Shown here: positions 18,006 to 27,247 of the stretch, in pieces
Layout of the letters: each line of letters starts with the position of its first letter
How positions within the stretch are numbered: the stretch's first letter is position 1
Assembly: GCF_030708075.1 (NCBI RefSeq)
Contig: NZ_CP117982.1
Coordinates: 1,701,513 to 1,765,512 of the forward strand
Direction: 5' to 3'
From: Candidatus Epulonipiscium viviparus
Lineage (GTDB): Bacteria > Bacillota > Clostridia > Lachnospirales > Cellulosilyticaceae
Length of the DNA stretch: 64,000 nt
Made by a program: the position numbers and the translations under genes
The notes under the pieces: model-generated
Databases searched by the model: none
Seen by the model: only the letters and a program-made list of their open reading frames with translations
Told to the model about the DNA's origin: nothing

Positions 18006-20645
18006 ATGAAGAAAGCACTGGTTTTTGCATTATTAACAGCGGTTTCTGCAGTAGGGGGATATTATATTACTATTGAAACTCAAACTATGCCTACGGTTAG
18101 TGCAAAAGCGATGACTGAGATTGTGGCAAAAGAGTCTAAGGTTGAAAGCGGGAATATTATTATCGGTCTTGCAGAAACGGCAAGCATAACGATTCCAACC
18201 CATGCAATTTCGTTTGATTATGCGTTGGATATCGAAGATGTATTGGTAAAAGAAGGGCAGACGGTTGCAGTGGGCGATTCGCTATTTGATGTAGAAGTAC
18301 AAAATGTGGATGCTGAGATTGAGCAATTAGAAGATCAGCTAGATGGATTACACGACCAACTGGCGAATATTGATGATGCAATCACAACTCTAAACAAAGA
18401 CCATGCGGCCGCAGTAGTAGACAAGGGCATAGAGACTGAAAAAGCGCAGCTGACTCTAGAAAAAGCTCTGTTGCAAATCGAATCTAGTGCTGGAAATTAT
18501 GAAACACAAATGTCGTCCTTTACAAGGCAAAAAGATTCTTTGCTGAAGAAAAAAGCAGATTTGCAAGCTGATCAGGCAGAATATAAAAGCATGATTAATA
18601 CATATACCAAAGATTATGCAGTTCTCTCTGATTTAGAAGCTGAATACGACAAGTTGGAAGCCGAAATTGATGCAGATGACGACTGGGTTGATTCTACTCA
18701 GAGCGCTAAGATTGACGCCAAAGAAGCCGAAATCGAAGCATTGGAAGCAAAGATAGATCCACTAGAAGATCGTATTACTGCGTATGAGAAAGAAATCGAT
18801 GCATTGGAAGCGCAAATTCCAGGATTAGAAGCCAAAATCGATCTGGTAGAAAACAATATTGATCAGCAAGAGCGGTATGTCGACGACCACCAGGATGATA
18901 TCGATGCGCATGAGCAGAAGATCAAAGCTCAAGAAGATTTGGTAGATCAACAGCAAGATCTAATAGATGATCATAAAGACGCAATGGAAGACTTTGCAGA
19001 TGAGAACGAAGATTATATGGGTATGAATGCCATTGAAGAAGATGACACCTGGGAGGATCGCATCGAGGAGCAAGAGGACAAAGTAGAAGACTTAGAGGAG
19101 CTGTACGAGGAAGAATATGCCAATAATGGCTACGATTCTAACAATCCAGAAGTTTACGAAGCGTACAATGCCTATAAAGCTGCATTTAATGAATTAGACA
19201 AAATGCGAGATGAATATGATGAATACGAAGAAAATTTTGAAGCTTCAGATACTGTGGATAAAGAGTATACGATTCTTGAGGATGAGCTCGATGCGCTAGA
19301 AGATGAATTGGATGCGCGTAAAGATGTTCTCGACGATATGAACGATGAGCTCGATGATATGAAAGACGTGCTCGTAGATTTAAATGATGTAATTTCAGAC
19401 TATAACAATGTTGACATTGCAAATATAAAGGATGACATTGCAGATATAAACGATCGGATTGCAGATATAAATGACGATGACATTGGTGCAATAAAAGATG
19501 AGATTGCGGATATAAACGACCAAATTTCGGATATAAATAAAGAAATCGCAGATATAAATGATGATACACAGGATTTAAATGAGGGGATAAGTGACAAGCG
19601 CGATGCTCTGACAGAACTAAAAGATGAGATAGCGCAAGTGGAAGCTGATCTAAAAGATGTCTATGGCACACAAGATTTAGACGACTTGCAGGATGCTTTA
19701 GATGATATAATTTATGACCTAGAAGAAAATGCGAAGGATCTCGACGACCTAAACACCGATATCGACAACAAAGTAGCAGAAGAAAAATATAATGTTGCTA
19801 TCGATGAGTTGGATGTTTCTCAGGCATATGCAAACTATGATACTTCCGTAGAAAATGCACAAACTAAGATTGACAATATCGTAGAGGACATTGCAGATGA
19901 AAGAGAAGATCGCGAAGATTTATTAGCGGATATTGCAGAGCTGGAAGCCGAGATTGATGAGCTCAACGATATTTTAGCAACATCGAAAATTGTTAGTGAC
20001 ATCGATGGATTTGTTACCGAAATTGCCGTCGCAAAAGGTGACGAACCCAAGGAAAAAACTATTCTCATAGAGATTGCAAGCCATGTTGATAACACCTATG
20101 CTACGACGAAGGTTTCGCAAGATGATATCGCAAAAATTAAGGTGGGGCAAGATGTGGAAGTTAGTATTTCGGCTCAAGATGATGCGACGTATATGGGGAC
20201 AGTCGATAAAATTTCATACTCTGCAGGACCTAGTATGAGCGGAAATGTAAATTATACAGTAACCACTTTGTTATCTGGAGATACCTCAGGATTGTATGAG
20301 GGAATGAGTGCAGAAACTACATTCATTGAAAGCAAGGCTCTGGATGTGCCTGTTGTGGAAATGAGAGCTGTGAAGACTGCTGGGTCATCGAGCGTTGTAA
20401 AAACCAAGGATGCGGATGGCAATGTACAAGAAGTTGCAGTTACCTTGGGATTGAGCGATGGCATAAGGACTGAAATTACTAGTGGCATTAATGTTGGAGA
20501 TACAATCTTAATAGAAAGCGCTGTAACAAATATGAATAGTATTATCAAAAGTGGAAATACTGGAAATCCAGTAGCGACGCAAATGCCTAGTTCGATTCCT
20601 TCTGGAATGATGCCTTCTAGGGGTGGTGGTGGATTTCAAAAATAA
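18006..20645 (+). CDS. MacA/HlyD-type membrane fusion (adaptor) protein with a giant coiled coil
   Basis: The 879-residue adaptor of an ABC exporter has a single N-terminal membrane segment or signal anchor (about 4-25). The first half of a lipoyl-like barrel-sandwich domain lies at about 55-95, with the VKEGQTVAVGDSLFDVEV segment. A very long acidic helical region covers about 95-650. The second lipoyl half begins near KIVSDIDGFVTEIAVAKGD, and beta-barrel and membrane-proximal domains run to the end. Usual family length is 350-450 residues, so the hairpin is several times longer than normal. It is rich in Asp and Glu with heptad-like repeats (DDIADINDRIADIND, EDELDALEDELDA). The ATG at 18006 follows AAGGAGG. 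It forms one transcription unit with the permease and ATPase downstream. Confidence 0.9.
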   Translation: MKKALVFALLTAVSAVGGYYITIETQTMPTVSAKAMTEIVAKESKVESGNIIIGLAETASITIPTHAISFDYALDIEDVLVKEGQTVAVGDSLFDVEVQNVDAEIEQLEDQLDGLHDQLANIDDAITTLNKDHAAAVVDKGIETEKAQLTLEKALLQIESSAGNYETQMSSFTRQKDSLLKKKADLQADQAEYKSMINTYTKDYAVLSDLEAEYDKLEAEIDADDDWVDSTQSAKIDAKEAEIEALEAKIDPLEDRITAYEKEIDALEAQIPGLEAKIDLVENNIDQQERYVDDHQDDIDAHEQKIKAQEDLVDQQQDLIDDHKDAMEDFADENEDYMGMNAIEEDDTWEDRIEEQEDKVEDLEELYEEEYANNGYDSNNPEVYEAYNAYKAAFNELDKMRDEYDEYEENFEASDTVDKEYTILEDELDALEDELDARKDVLDDMNDELDDMKDVLVDLNDVISDYNNVDIANIKDDIADINDRIADINDDDIGAIKDEIADINDQISDINKEIADINDDTQDLNEGISDKRDALTELKDEIAQVEADLKDVYGTQDLDDLQDALDDIIYDLEENAKDLDDLNTDIDNKVAEEKYNVAIDELDVSQAYANYDTSVENAQTKIDNIVEDIADEREDREDLLADIAELEAEIDELNDILATSKIVSDIDGFVTEIAVAKGDEPKEKTILIEIASHVDNTYATTKVSQDDIAKIKVGQDVEVSISAQDDATYMGTVDKISYSAGPSMSGNVNYTVTTLLSGDTSGLYEGMSAETTFIESKALDVPVVEMRAVKTAGSSSVVKTKDADGNVQEVAVTLGLSDGIRTEITSGINVGDTILIESAVTNMNSIIKSGNTGNPVATQMPSSIPSGMMPSRGGGGFQK

Positions 20646-20664
20646 GTAGTGGGAGGTGATTGAT

Positions 20665-21942
20665 GTGAAAATGTCAGAAATAGTGAGCTTGGTGATGACT
20701 AGCATATTGCAAAATAAGTTTAAAGTATTGCTAACATCGCTGGGGATTATTGTTGGGGCATTAACTATTGTAATGGTTGTTGGTATTGGAAAAGGTGGAG
20801 AAGCAGATGTTGCCGATCAGTTTAAAAATTTAAACGCAGCTGCCATAGAAATAGAAAGCGTCGCTCCTGCCAGTAGTGCGAGCGATATGATGAGCATGAT
20901 GATGATGATGCGTTCTGCTGGAGGGGGAGGAAGTAGAGGGATGGCGATGCCGAGCTCTACCGCAGATATCGCAACCCTAACTCAAGAGAATGCAGAGGAA
21001 ATGATGTTTTTTATCGATAACTTGGTAACAGTTACTCTTGTTGGCAACTCTTCGCAATCTGTATTTGGCGGGGAAATATTAGAAGAAGCAGTTGATAAAA
21101 TCATTGTTGGTGCCAGCCCAGAGTATCAACTCACTACTAATCTAGAAGTAATCAGTGGAAATTTTATTACCGAAGAGGATGAAGCAAATGAGGAGCGAAC
21201 AGCTGTGTTGGGCTATGATGTTGCAGTTGAACTATTTGGGATAGCGGAGTATGCATATGGAAACGACATTGCGATCGATGACAAAAATTATAGCGTTGCG
21301 GGAGTTATAAAAGCCACCGATTCGATATTAAATGGCGTACAAATCGACAATGCTATTATAATTCCATATTCTACCGCACAACAATATACTTTTACAGACG
21401 ATACCAATCCCCAGATGATCGCACTGGCAAAAGATATTGAGTCGGTTGATATGATCATCGCAAAGTCTGAAGTGTTATTAAAGGAGATTCATCCTAAGGG
21501 GGAGTTTGTAATTTCGGATGCGGGCACAGAAATGGAGGCAGCGTTGGCATCTGCAAACACGCTTTCTTTGTTACTTATGAGTGTGGCAACGATCGTATTT
21601 ATAGTTGGGGGCATTGGAATTATGAACGTGCTCTTTGTATCGGTAAAGGAAAGGACTCCGGAGATAGGTGTGCTCAAAGCTCTCGGAACATCTAAACTAG
21701 ATATCTTGCTACAGTTTTTATTAGAGGCAACATTTATAAGCATCTTTGGTGGGATCGTTGGTGTTGGATTAAGCTACATTATTATTCCACTTATGGAGTA
21801 TACTGATATTAGGGTGGAAGCGTCACCAGAGGCTGCAGTAATGGCACTGGCATTTGCAATTATTACTGGTACCGTTTTTGGCTTTTATCCTGCTTTAAAA
21901 GCTTCAAGATTGAGTCCAATAGAAGCGTTAAATTCAAATTAA
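20665..21942 (+). CDS. MacB/FtsX-type ABC transporter permease
   Basis: Permease of 425 residues. An N-terminal membrane helix (LTSLGIIVGALTIVMVVGIG) precedes a large extracytoplasmic MacB-like domain (about 55-290), which includes an odd Met-run and Gly-rich stretch near residues 75-95. Three C-terminal membrane helices carry the FtsX core (SVKERTPEIGVLKALGTSKLDILLQ is near residue 330). The start is GTG 20665, eight bases after GGGAGG; ATG 20671 is possible. It should pair with the adaptor at 18006 and the ATPase at 21976, as in MacAB-like macrolide, peptide or lipid exporters. Substrate unknown; the small secreted protein at 17367 is a candidate partner. Confidence 0.9.
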   Translation: MKMSEIVSLVMTSILQNKFKVLLTSLGIIVGALTIVMVVGIGKGGEADVADQFKNLNAAAIEIESVAPASSASDMMSMMMMMRSAGGGGSRGMAMPSSTADIATLTQENAEEMMFFIDNLVTVTLVGNSSQSVFGGEILEEAVDKIIVGASPEYQLTTNLEVISGNFITEEDEANEERTAVLGYDVAVELFGIAEYAYGNDIAIDDKNYSVAGVIKATDSILNGVQIDNAIIIPYSTAQQYTFTDDTNPQMIALAKDIESVDMIIAKSEVLLKEIHPKGEFVISDAGTEMEAALASANTLSLLLMSVATIVFIVGGIGIMNVLFVSVKERTPEIGVLKALGTSKLDILLQFLLEATFISIFGGIVGVGLSYIIIPLMEYTDIRVEASPEAAVMALAFAIITGTVFGFYPALKASRLSPIEALNSN

Positions 21943-21975
21943 ATCCAAACTAAATCGAAAGGAGAATATCTACTA

Positions 21976-22790
21976 ATGAATGATGCGAATGTAATCGAAA
22001 TGACAAATATCAATAAATCGTATAAGATGGGATCGGAGAGTCTACACGTTCTAAAGGATGTAAGTATAACAGTGGCAAAAGGCGAGTTCGTAGCTATTCT
22101 TGGCCCATCTGGTTCTGGAAAGTCGACGTTGATGAATATCATAGGATGCATGGACACGTTGGATACTGGCGAATATACGCTAGCGGATGTGGCGGTGCAT
22201 AAGGCAAACGAAAAGCAGTTAGCAAAGATACGAAATCAGCAAATCGGATTTATATTTCAGAAGTATCAGTTAATTAATAAGTATACAATATTGCAAAATG
22301 TAATTTTACCATTGCTAGCACGAGGGCAAACCACGCATCATGCAAAGAAGGCAGGAATAGAAAAGTTGAAAGATCTCGGGCTAGGGGAGCGTCTTAGTCA
22401 TAAGCCAAAAGAGCTCTCCGGAGGTCAGCAGCAGCGTGTCGCAATTGCCAGAGCCGTTGTAACAAAGCCTAGCATATTACTTGCTGATGAACCAACCGGA
22501 GCTTTGGACTCCAAAACAGGTCAAGAAGTTATCGAGATATTTCAAAAAATTGAGCTGCCAAAGAATCATCTTCATGATTAGCACGACCTCAAATAGCCGA
22601 AAAACGCGCAGCGATATTATCAGAACGTTGTGGCCTGGTGGCCCCCGCAAGAAGATACACTTATAAAACTAGAAAAATATCACACAGCTACCGCAATCAA
22701 CCTTACTTATACATTTGATTTGCCGACGACCTCAAAATAGCCGAAAACGCGCAGCGAATTATCAGAATCGTTGATGGGCAAGTTGCTTGA
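21976..22790 (+). pseudogene. MacB-like ABC transporter ATPase, broken near its 3' end
   Basis: The open frame from ATG 21976 stops at 22581 after 201 residues; the family is normally about 225-235. Walker A (GPSGSGKST), the signature LSGGQQQR and Walker B (ILLADEP) are intact. The frame then shifts at an A-run after EIFQK, so the switch histidine segment (MITHD) and the C-terminus are lost. Frame-shifted remnants of the end (22562-22630) can still be recognised. About 145 bp further on, a clean copy of the normal C-terminus (DLKIAENAQRI, then IRIVDGQVA and stop, 22728-22790) occurs without its upstream part. This could be genuine decay plus partial duplication, or an assembly error. If real, the exporter lacks its own functional ATPase. 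Confidence 0.75.
22582..22790 (+). repeat. Duplicated 3' end of the ABC ATPase gene
   Basis: Copy 1 (about 22582-22630) and copy 2 (about 22728-22790) share CGACCTCAAA, ATAGCCGAAAA, CGCGCAGCG and ATTATCAGAA. Copy 1 differs by single-base insertions and deletions, while copy 2 is in frame to a TGA at 22788. The 95 bp between them shows no gene. Confidence 0.85.
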
Positions 22791-22815
22791 GTCTCCCTTT
22801 TGGGGAGGCTTTTTA
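22790..22815 (+). terminator. Terminator of the export operon
   Basis: AGTCTCCC, loop TTTT, GGGGAGGCT, then a T-run. It directly follows the TGA of the duplicated ATPase end, which marks that copy as the original 3' end of the operon. Confidence 0.85.
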
Positions 22816-22824
22816 ATTTATCCC

Positions 22825-22853
22825 TTGAAAACTAATTGTGAATGAACTATAAT
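22825..22853 (+). promoter_or_regulatory. serS promoter
   Basis: TTGAAA (22825-22830), 17 bp, TATAAT (22848-22853), about 30 bp before the serS start. The leader is too short for a T-box. Confidence 0.85.
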
Positions 22854-22883
22854 GAAAAAAATTATGATAGAGGAGTTATAAAA

Positions 22884-24161
22884 ATGTTAGATATTAAATT
22901 AATTAGAAGCAATTTTGATAAAGTGAAGAAATCATTAGATAGCAGAAATTCAAATATAGATTTGTCTGAGTTTATCACATTGGATGCAAAGCGTCGTTCT
23001 ATTTTAGCAGAAGTGGAAGCCCTAAAAAGCACTCAAAATTCTGTTTCTAAGCAAGTGCCCATTTTAAAGAAAGAAAAGAAAGATACAACAGAAATCCTAG
23101 CGCAAATGAAAGAGCTCTCCGAAAAGATTAAAATATTAGATCAAGAAGTTAAAGAAGTGGATGACAAACTCAATTCGCTATTGCTAACGATTCCAAATAT
23201 GCCAAATGAGAAGGTTCCTGTAGGAGCAGACGATGCGGACAACTTTGAAATGAGAAAATTTGGAAATGTACCAACTTTTGATTTTGAGCCAAAGCCGCAT
23301 TGGGAAATCGGGGAAAATCTCGATATTCTAGACTTTGAAAAAGCCGGAAAAGTTACTGGTTCTAGATTTACATTTTATAAGGGGCTAGGTGCCAGATTAG
23401 AGCGTGCGTTAATAAACTTTATGCTAAACACACACATAGACGAGCATGGATACGTAGAAATTCTGCCACCATTTATGGTAAATAGAGCAAGCATGTTTGG
23501 TACCGGGCAGCTGCCAAAATTTGAAGAGGATGCGTTTAAGGTTGCGAATACCGATTACTTTCTTGTTCCAACTGCAGAAGTGCCAGTTACAAATATGTAT
23601 CGCGAGCAAATTCTAAAAGGAGACGACCTCACTATCAAACATTGCGCGTATTCAGCATGTTTTAGAGCAGAAGCTGGATCTGCAGGGAGAGATACTCGAG
23701 GTATAATTCGTCAGCATCAGTTTAATAAAGTAGAATTAGTAAAATTTGCCAAGCCAGAAAACTCATATGAAGAGCTCGAAAAGCTCACAAATGATGCGGA
23801 AAATATATTAAAGATATTAAATTTACCATATAGAGTAGTGCGCCTTTGCACAGGAGATCTTGGGTTTAGCTCTGCGATGACATATGATATAGAAGTGTGG
23901 ATGCCTAGCTATGGCAAATACGTCGAAATTTCTAGCTGCTCCAACTTTGAAGATTTTCAGGCCAGACGCGCAAATATCAAATATAAAAACAATATCAAGG
24001 ATAAAGCTGAATTTATTCATACATTAAATGGCAGCGGATTGGCAATAGGCCGCACTGTGGCAGCGATTCTTGAAAATTATCAGCAAGCAGACGGCAGCGT
24101 CATAATTCCAGAGCCACTAAGAAGCTATATGGGCGGAGCAACTAGTATCAAAAAAGCATAA
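22884..24161 (+). CDS. serS: Seryl-tRNA synthetase
   Basis: Charges tRNA-Ser with serine in the cytoplasm. The 425-residue length matches the family. The N-terminal antiparallel coiled-coil arm occupies about residues 30-105. Class II motif 2 is visible in [14 protein letters not shown] and motif 3 in [18 protein letters not shown]. The start is ATG 22884 after GAGGAG, giving the standard MLDIKLIR N-terminus; an in-frame ATG at 22842 overlaps the -10 region of the promoter. It has its own promoter and is followed 15 bp later by the ACT-domain gene. Confidence 0.97.
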   Translation: MLDIKLIRSNFDKVKKSLDSRNSNIDLSEFITLDAKRRSILAEVEALKSTQNSVSKQVPILKKEKKDTTEILAQMKELSEKIKILDQEVKEVDDKLNSLLLTIPNMPNEKVPVGADDADNFEMRKFGNVPTFDFEPKPHWEIGENLDILDFEKAGKVTGSRFTFYKGLGARLERALINFMLNTHIDEHGYVEILPPFMVNRASMFGTGQLPKFEEDAFKVANTDYFLVPTAEVPVTNMYREQILKGDDLTIKHCAYSACFRAEAGSAGRDTRGIIRQHQFNKVELVKFAKPENSYEELEKLTNDAENILKILNLPYRVVRLCTGDLGFSSAMTYDIEVWMPSYGKYVEISSCSNFEDFQARRANIKYKNNIKDKAEFIHTLNGSGLAIGRTVAAILENYQQADGSVIIPEPLRSYMGGATSIKKA

Positions 24162-24176
24162 AACAGAGGAGACATC

Positions 24177-24449
24177 ATGAAAAAAGGAATTATCACCGTA
24201 ATAGGAAAAGACAAGGTTGGAATTATAGGAAAAGTATGCGTTTTACTCAGTGAAAATAATGTTAACATTTTGGATATCTCGCAAACGATTCTGCAAGATT
24301 ATTTTAATATGATTATGATAGTGGACTTGGATGGCAATGCTATTGCGTATAGCGAGCTCGTAGCTAAACTAGATGACTGCGGCAAAGAGTTGGGTGTGCA
24401 AATTAAAGTGCAACACGAAGACATCTTTACTTGCATGCACAGGGTATAG
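24177..24449 (+). CDS. ACT domain-containing regulatory protein (UPF0237 family)
   Basis: The 90-residue protein is a single ACT domain ([21 protein letters not shown] at the N-terminus), of the type found as a small stand-alone protein next to UPF0210 genes. ACT domains bind amino acids or similar small molecules. The ATG follows GAGGAG. It sits 15 bp after serS and 14 bp before its usual partner, so the three genes are probably co-transcribed. No enzymatic role is apparent. Confidence 0.9.
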   Translation: MKKGIITVIGKDKVGIIGKVCVLLSENNVNILDISQTILQDYFNMIMIVDLDGNAIAYSELVAKLDDCGKELGVQIKVQHEDIFTCMHRV

Positions 24450-24463
24450 GGGGGCGGCAAGAG

Positions 24464-25822
24464 ATGATTTCGCATCTGGAAATATTAGAAACGAACAAGA
24501 TGATACGCGAAGAAAACTTGGATATCAGAACGGTGACGATGGGTATCGATCTGCTCGATGTTGCTTGTGACGATTTGGACAGGCTGTGTAACAAGATATA
24601 CGACAAAATTGCATTTGCGGCAAAGGATCTTGTAAAAACCGCAGACGAAGTAGCATTGAAATATGCAATTCCAATTGTAAATAAACGTATTGCAATTACG
24701 CCGATAGCGCTGGTGGCCGCTTCAACGAAAGCCAACTCCTATGTTAAGATTGCAAAAACTTTGGATAGAGTAAGCGCAGAGGTAGGGGTCAATTTTATTG
24801 GCGGGTTTTCGGCTCTTGTAGATAAGGGATATAGCAACTCGGCAAAGGTTTTGGTTAGCAGCCTGGCACAATCGCTTAGCGAAACCGAACGCGTATGTGC
24901 TTCGGTAAATGTTGGTAGCACTAGAACTGGCATCAATATGGATGTGGTAAAAGAACTGGGAGAAGTGATAAAGAACGCAGCATCGCTAACTGCAGATCGT
25001 GCAAGTATTGCTTGTGCAAAGTTTGTGGTTTTCTGCAATGCACCAGATGACAACCCATTTATGGCAGGGGCGTTTCATGGGGTAGGGCAAAACGATACTG
25101 TAATTCATGTTGGAGTGAGTGGTCCCGGAGTAGTAAAGCGCGCATTGATGGATGTGAGAGGCAAAAGCTTTGAACAAATGTGTGAATGTATAAAGCGTAC
25201 CTCGTTTAAAATGACTAGAGCCGGGCAAATGGTTGCCAAGGAAGTTGCAGAAAACTTGGGAGTGCCATTTGGAATTATCGATTTGTCGCTAGCCCCTACA
25301 CCAGCAATTGGAGATAGCGTGGCAGAAATATTAGAGGAGATGGGCTTGTCTGCAGCAGGTGCACCTGGATCCACCTTGGCATTGGCAATATTAAATGATG
25401 CAGTAAAAAAAGGTGGGGTAATGGCATCGTCTAGAGTTGGCGGCCTGAGTGGGGCATTTATCCCAGTAAGCGAGGATCACGGAATGATAGAAGCCGCGCA
25501 AGCAGGTCTGTTAACACTCGAAAAACTAGAAGCAATGACCTGTGTCTGCTCGGTGGGGCTAGACATGATTGCCATTCCGGGAGATACTTCGGCAAGCACG
25601 ATTTCGGGAATCATTGGCGATGAGATGGCGATAGGAATGATCAACGGAAAGACTACAGCGGTGAGAATTATTCCTGCAGCTGAAAAAAATGTTGGCGATG
25701 AAGTAGAGTTTGGAGGGCTATTGGGTACGGCACCGATAATGGCTGTCAATACCGCATCATGTGAAAAGCTAATAGCAAGAGGCGGGCGAGTTCCGGCACC
25801 TATTCATAGTTTCAAAAACTAG
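24464..25822 (+). CDS. UPF0210 (PFL/DUF711) family protein
   Basis: The 452-residue cytoplasmic protein of a conserved but poorly understood family has typical segments [23 protein letters not shown] and [12 protein letters not shown] and a Gly/Ala-rich C-terminus. The start is ATG 24464 behind a GGGGGGCGG purine stretch; an upstream TTG at 24431 overlaps the preceding gene. The neighbouring ACT protein is the expected partner in many Firmicutes and archaea. A role in amino-acid or one-carbon sensing has been suggested by context only; no function is asserted here. Confidence 0.9.
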   Translation: MISHLEILETNKMIREENLDIRTVTMGIDLLDVACDDLDRLCNKIYDKIAFAAKDLVKTADEVALKYAIPIVNKRIAITPIALVAASTKANSYVKIAKTLDRVSAEVGVNFIGGFSALVDKGYSNSAKVLVSSLAQSLSETERVCASVNVGSTRTGINMDVVKELGEVIKNAASLTADRASIACAKFVVFCNAPDDNPFMAGAFHGVGQNDTVIHVGVSGPGVVKRALMDVRGKSFEQMCECIKRTSFKMTRAGQMVAKEVAENLGVPFGIIDLSLAPTPAIGDSVAEILEEMGLSAAGAPGSTLALAILNDAVKKGGVMASSRVGGLSGAFIPVSEDHGMIEAAQAGLLTLEKLEAMTCVCSVGLDMIAIPGDTSASTISGIIGDEMAIGMINGKTTAVRIIPAAEKNVGDEVEFGGLLGTAPIMAVNTASCEKLIARGGRVPAPIHSFKN

Positions 25823-25830
25823 GCAATGGC

Positions 25831-25864
25831 AAAAAAAATCCTTTCTGTATTGATGGCAGAAAGG
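25831..25864 (-). terminator. Terminator after the hemolysin III gene
   Basis: On the minus strand CCTTTCTG and CAGAAAGG form a perfect 8-bp stem, followed by A then eight T. It lies just beyond the stop of the gene at 25878. Confidence 0.8.
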
Positions 25865-25877
25865 AGCTTCTTGATAT

Positions 25878-26516
25878 TTATAGTACATATCTAAGTACTG
25901 CATAGTAGTGGCAGCAGCTGCCCAATAAGCAAAATATATGAAAGAGCTCATGAAAGCCAAAGCGTTGGGATATATTGGGTTTTTTGATAGCGTAGATTAT
26001 TCCGCCAATGGTATACATCACCCCGCCCAATACAAGATAAAAAATGGCTCCTGGTTGCAAAGATGCGCATAGAGGCTTAACCGCGACTATTGAAAGCCAA
26101 CCCATTCCCACATACATAGATGTCGACAAAATGCGTGGCATCTCGATCCAAAATATTTTCATTATAACGCCGCTGATTGCAAGAGACCAAATGACAATAA
26201 TAAATGTCCATTGCCAAATTCCAGCAAGGCCAAACAAGCAAAAGGGCGTATAAGACCCCGCTATTAAGACAAATATCATTGCGTGATCGAGTTTTTTTAA
26301 TCGCACTAAAATATTTTCCTTGACGTTTACCATATGATATATACCGCTCGCTGTATATAACGAGATTAAACTTAAGCCAAAGATGGTAATGGAAACAATA
26401 GCTTTAACTGTGAGCGAATCATTTCTGCCGCTTATAATAAATAAAAGAATAGTGCCGACAAAAAATAAAAGTGCGCCGCCCAAATGGGTATATGTGTTAA
26501 TTGGTTCTCGGACCAT
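25878..26516 (-). CDS. Hemolysin III / PAQR-type membrane protein (YqfA/TrhA family)
   Basis: The 212-residue integral membrane protein has seven predicted hydrophobic segments. Family signatures are the N-terminal EPINTYTHLGGALLFFVG, SGIYHM, LDHAMIFVLIAGSYTPF and a C-terminal FHELFHIFCLLGSCCHYYA, with the conserved His and Asp residues that are thought to bind zinc. Relatives affect membrane energetics; the old name hemolysin III does not prove haemolysis. The ATG at 26516 follows AGGAGG. It is divergent from the repeat-protein gene at 26694. Confidence 0.9.
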   Translation of the reverse strand: MVREPINTYTHLGGALLFFVGTILLFIISGRNDSLTVKAIVSITIFGLSLISLYTASGIYHMVNVKENILVRLKKLDHAMIFVLIAGSYTPFCLFGLAGIWQWTFIIVIWSLAISGVIMKIFWIEMPRILSTSMYVGMGWLSIVAVKPLCASLQPGAIFYLVLGGVMYTIGGIIYAIKKPNISQRFGFHELFHIFCLLGSCCHYYAVLRYVL

Positions 26517-26608
26517 AAGAAGACCTCCTAAAATAATTTTACATTAAATATATCACATGCATAATAGGAATACAATAGAGTTATTTTGACAATCAATTTA
26601 AATTGCCG

Positions 26609-26659
26609 ACATTTTACCACTTTTAGAATAGTGACTTTTAGAAAAATTTGTGGTATAAT
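26609..26659 (+). promoter_or_regulatory. Promoter with shared upstream element (helical repeat protein)
   Basis: The ACATTTTACCACTTTTAGA element (26609-26627), GTGACT (26631-26636), 17 bp, and an extended -10 TGGTATAAT ending at 26659. The same order and nearly the same bases occur at 17272-17324 before the other small repeat-protein gene. Confidence 0.65.
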
Positions 26660-26693
26660 ATGGTTATAAATATTTGAAAGGATGATTTACACT

Positions 26694-27209
26694 ATGAAAA
26701 AGTTTTTAACATTATCACTAGCAACGCTTATGGCAGTTAGTATTTCGGGAGTTGCAACCGCAGCGGAGGAAGACGGGGCGCATCAATATTGCACAGAATA
26801 TTTCTTCGATAAATTGAGTGATGATGAAAAGAAGATGTACGAAGAGATGAACGAGGTTGACAAAAGAGAATTTAGAAAGATGAAGCATGAAGAAAAATTT
26901 ATCGCAAGGCTCAATGAAGAAGAGCAAAAAGCGTATGAAAAACTGGATGATGCCGGCAAAGAGGATTATAGAAAACAAAAGCATGAAGAAAGATTGATTG
27001 CGCGTCTAAGCAAAGAAGAGAAAAAGGCCTATGAAAAGATGGATGAAGCTGGCAAAAAAGCTTTGAGAGAGCAAAAGTATGAAGAGAACTTTGTAGAAAA
27101 GTTAAACGAAGAAGAGAAAGAAGAATACGAAGCACTGAATGACGCCGATAAAAAGGCTTTCAAAGATGCAAAAATCAAAGAGTACCATCAAGGAAAAGCT
27201 ACTAATTAA
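26694..27209 (+). CDS. Secreted helical repeat protein, four ~30-residue charged repeats
   Basis: The 171-residue protein has a signal peptide (MKKFLTLSLATLMAVSISGVATAA). Four charged helical repeats of about 30 residues follow, each with a (I/V)-A-R/E-K-L, EE-x-K-x-(A/E)-YE and a K-H/Y-EE end. The start is ATG 26694; ATG 26682 lies in the AAAGGATG binding site. No known domain was recognised. The composition is dominated by Lys and Glu, so it is likely an extended helical protein outside the cell. Its promoter shares a distinct element with the gene at 17367, whose protein also consists of short charged helical repeats, so the two may be co-regulated. Confidence 0.8.
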   Translation: MKKFLTLSLATLMAVSISGVATAAEEDGAHQYCTEYFFDKLSDDEKKMYEEMNEVDKREFRKMKHEEKFIARLNEEEQKAYEKLDDAGKEDYRKQKHEERLIARLSKEEKKAYEKMDEAGKKALREQKYEENFVEKLNEEEKEEYEALNDADKKAFKDAKIKEYHQGKATN

Positions 27210-27216
27210 TAAAATT

Positions 27217-27246
27217 CCCCCACCGTTATAAGTGGGGGCTTTATAA
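27217..27246. terminator. Bidirectional terminator between the repeat-protein gene and prs
   Basis: CCCCCAC (27217-27223) and GTGGGGG (27232-27238) form a 7-bp GC stem with T-rich sequence on the plus side and AT-rich sequence on the minus side. Confidence 0.85.
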
Positions 27247-27247
27247 T

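Noticed and set aside
18160-20548. Several long open frames opposite the coiled-coil adaptor gene
   Set aside because: They mirror the low-complexity Asp/Glu codons of the plus-strand gene, have no binding sites and encode biased His/Leu/Ser-rich peptides, so they are shadows.
22790-22883. T-box riboswitch upstream of serS
   Set aside because: The space between the terminator and the start is under 100 bp and already holds a promoter, so there is no room for a T-box.
22842-22883. Longer N-terminus for serS from ATG 22842
   Set aside because: It would begin inside the promoter -10 region. ATG 22884 has a good binding site and the standard N-terminus.
25878-26516. Hemolysin III as a virulence toxin
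   Set aside because: The family name is historical. The sequence is a PAQR-type seven-helix membrane protein with no evidence of toxicity.
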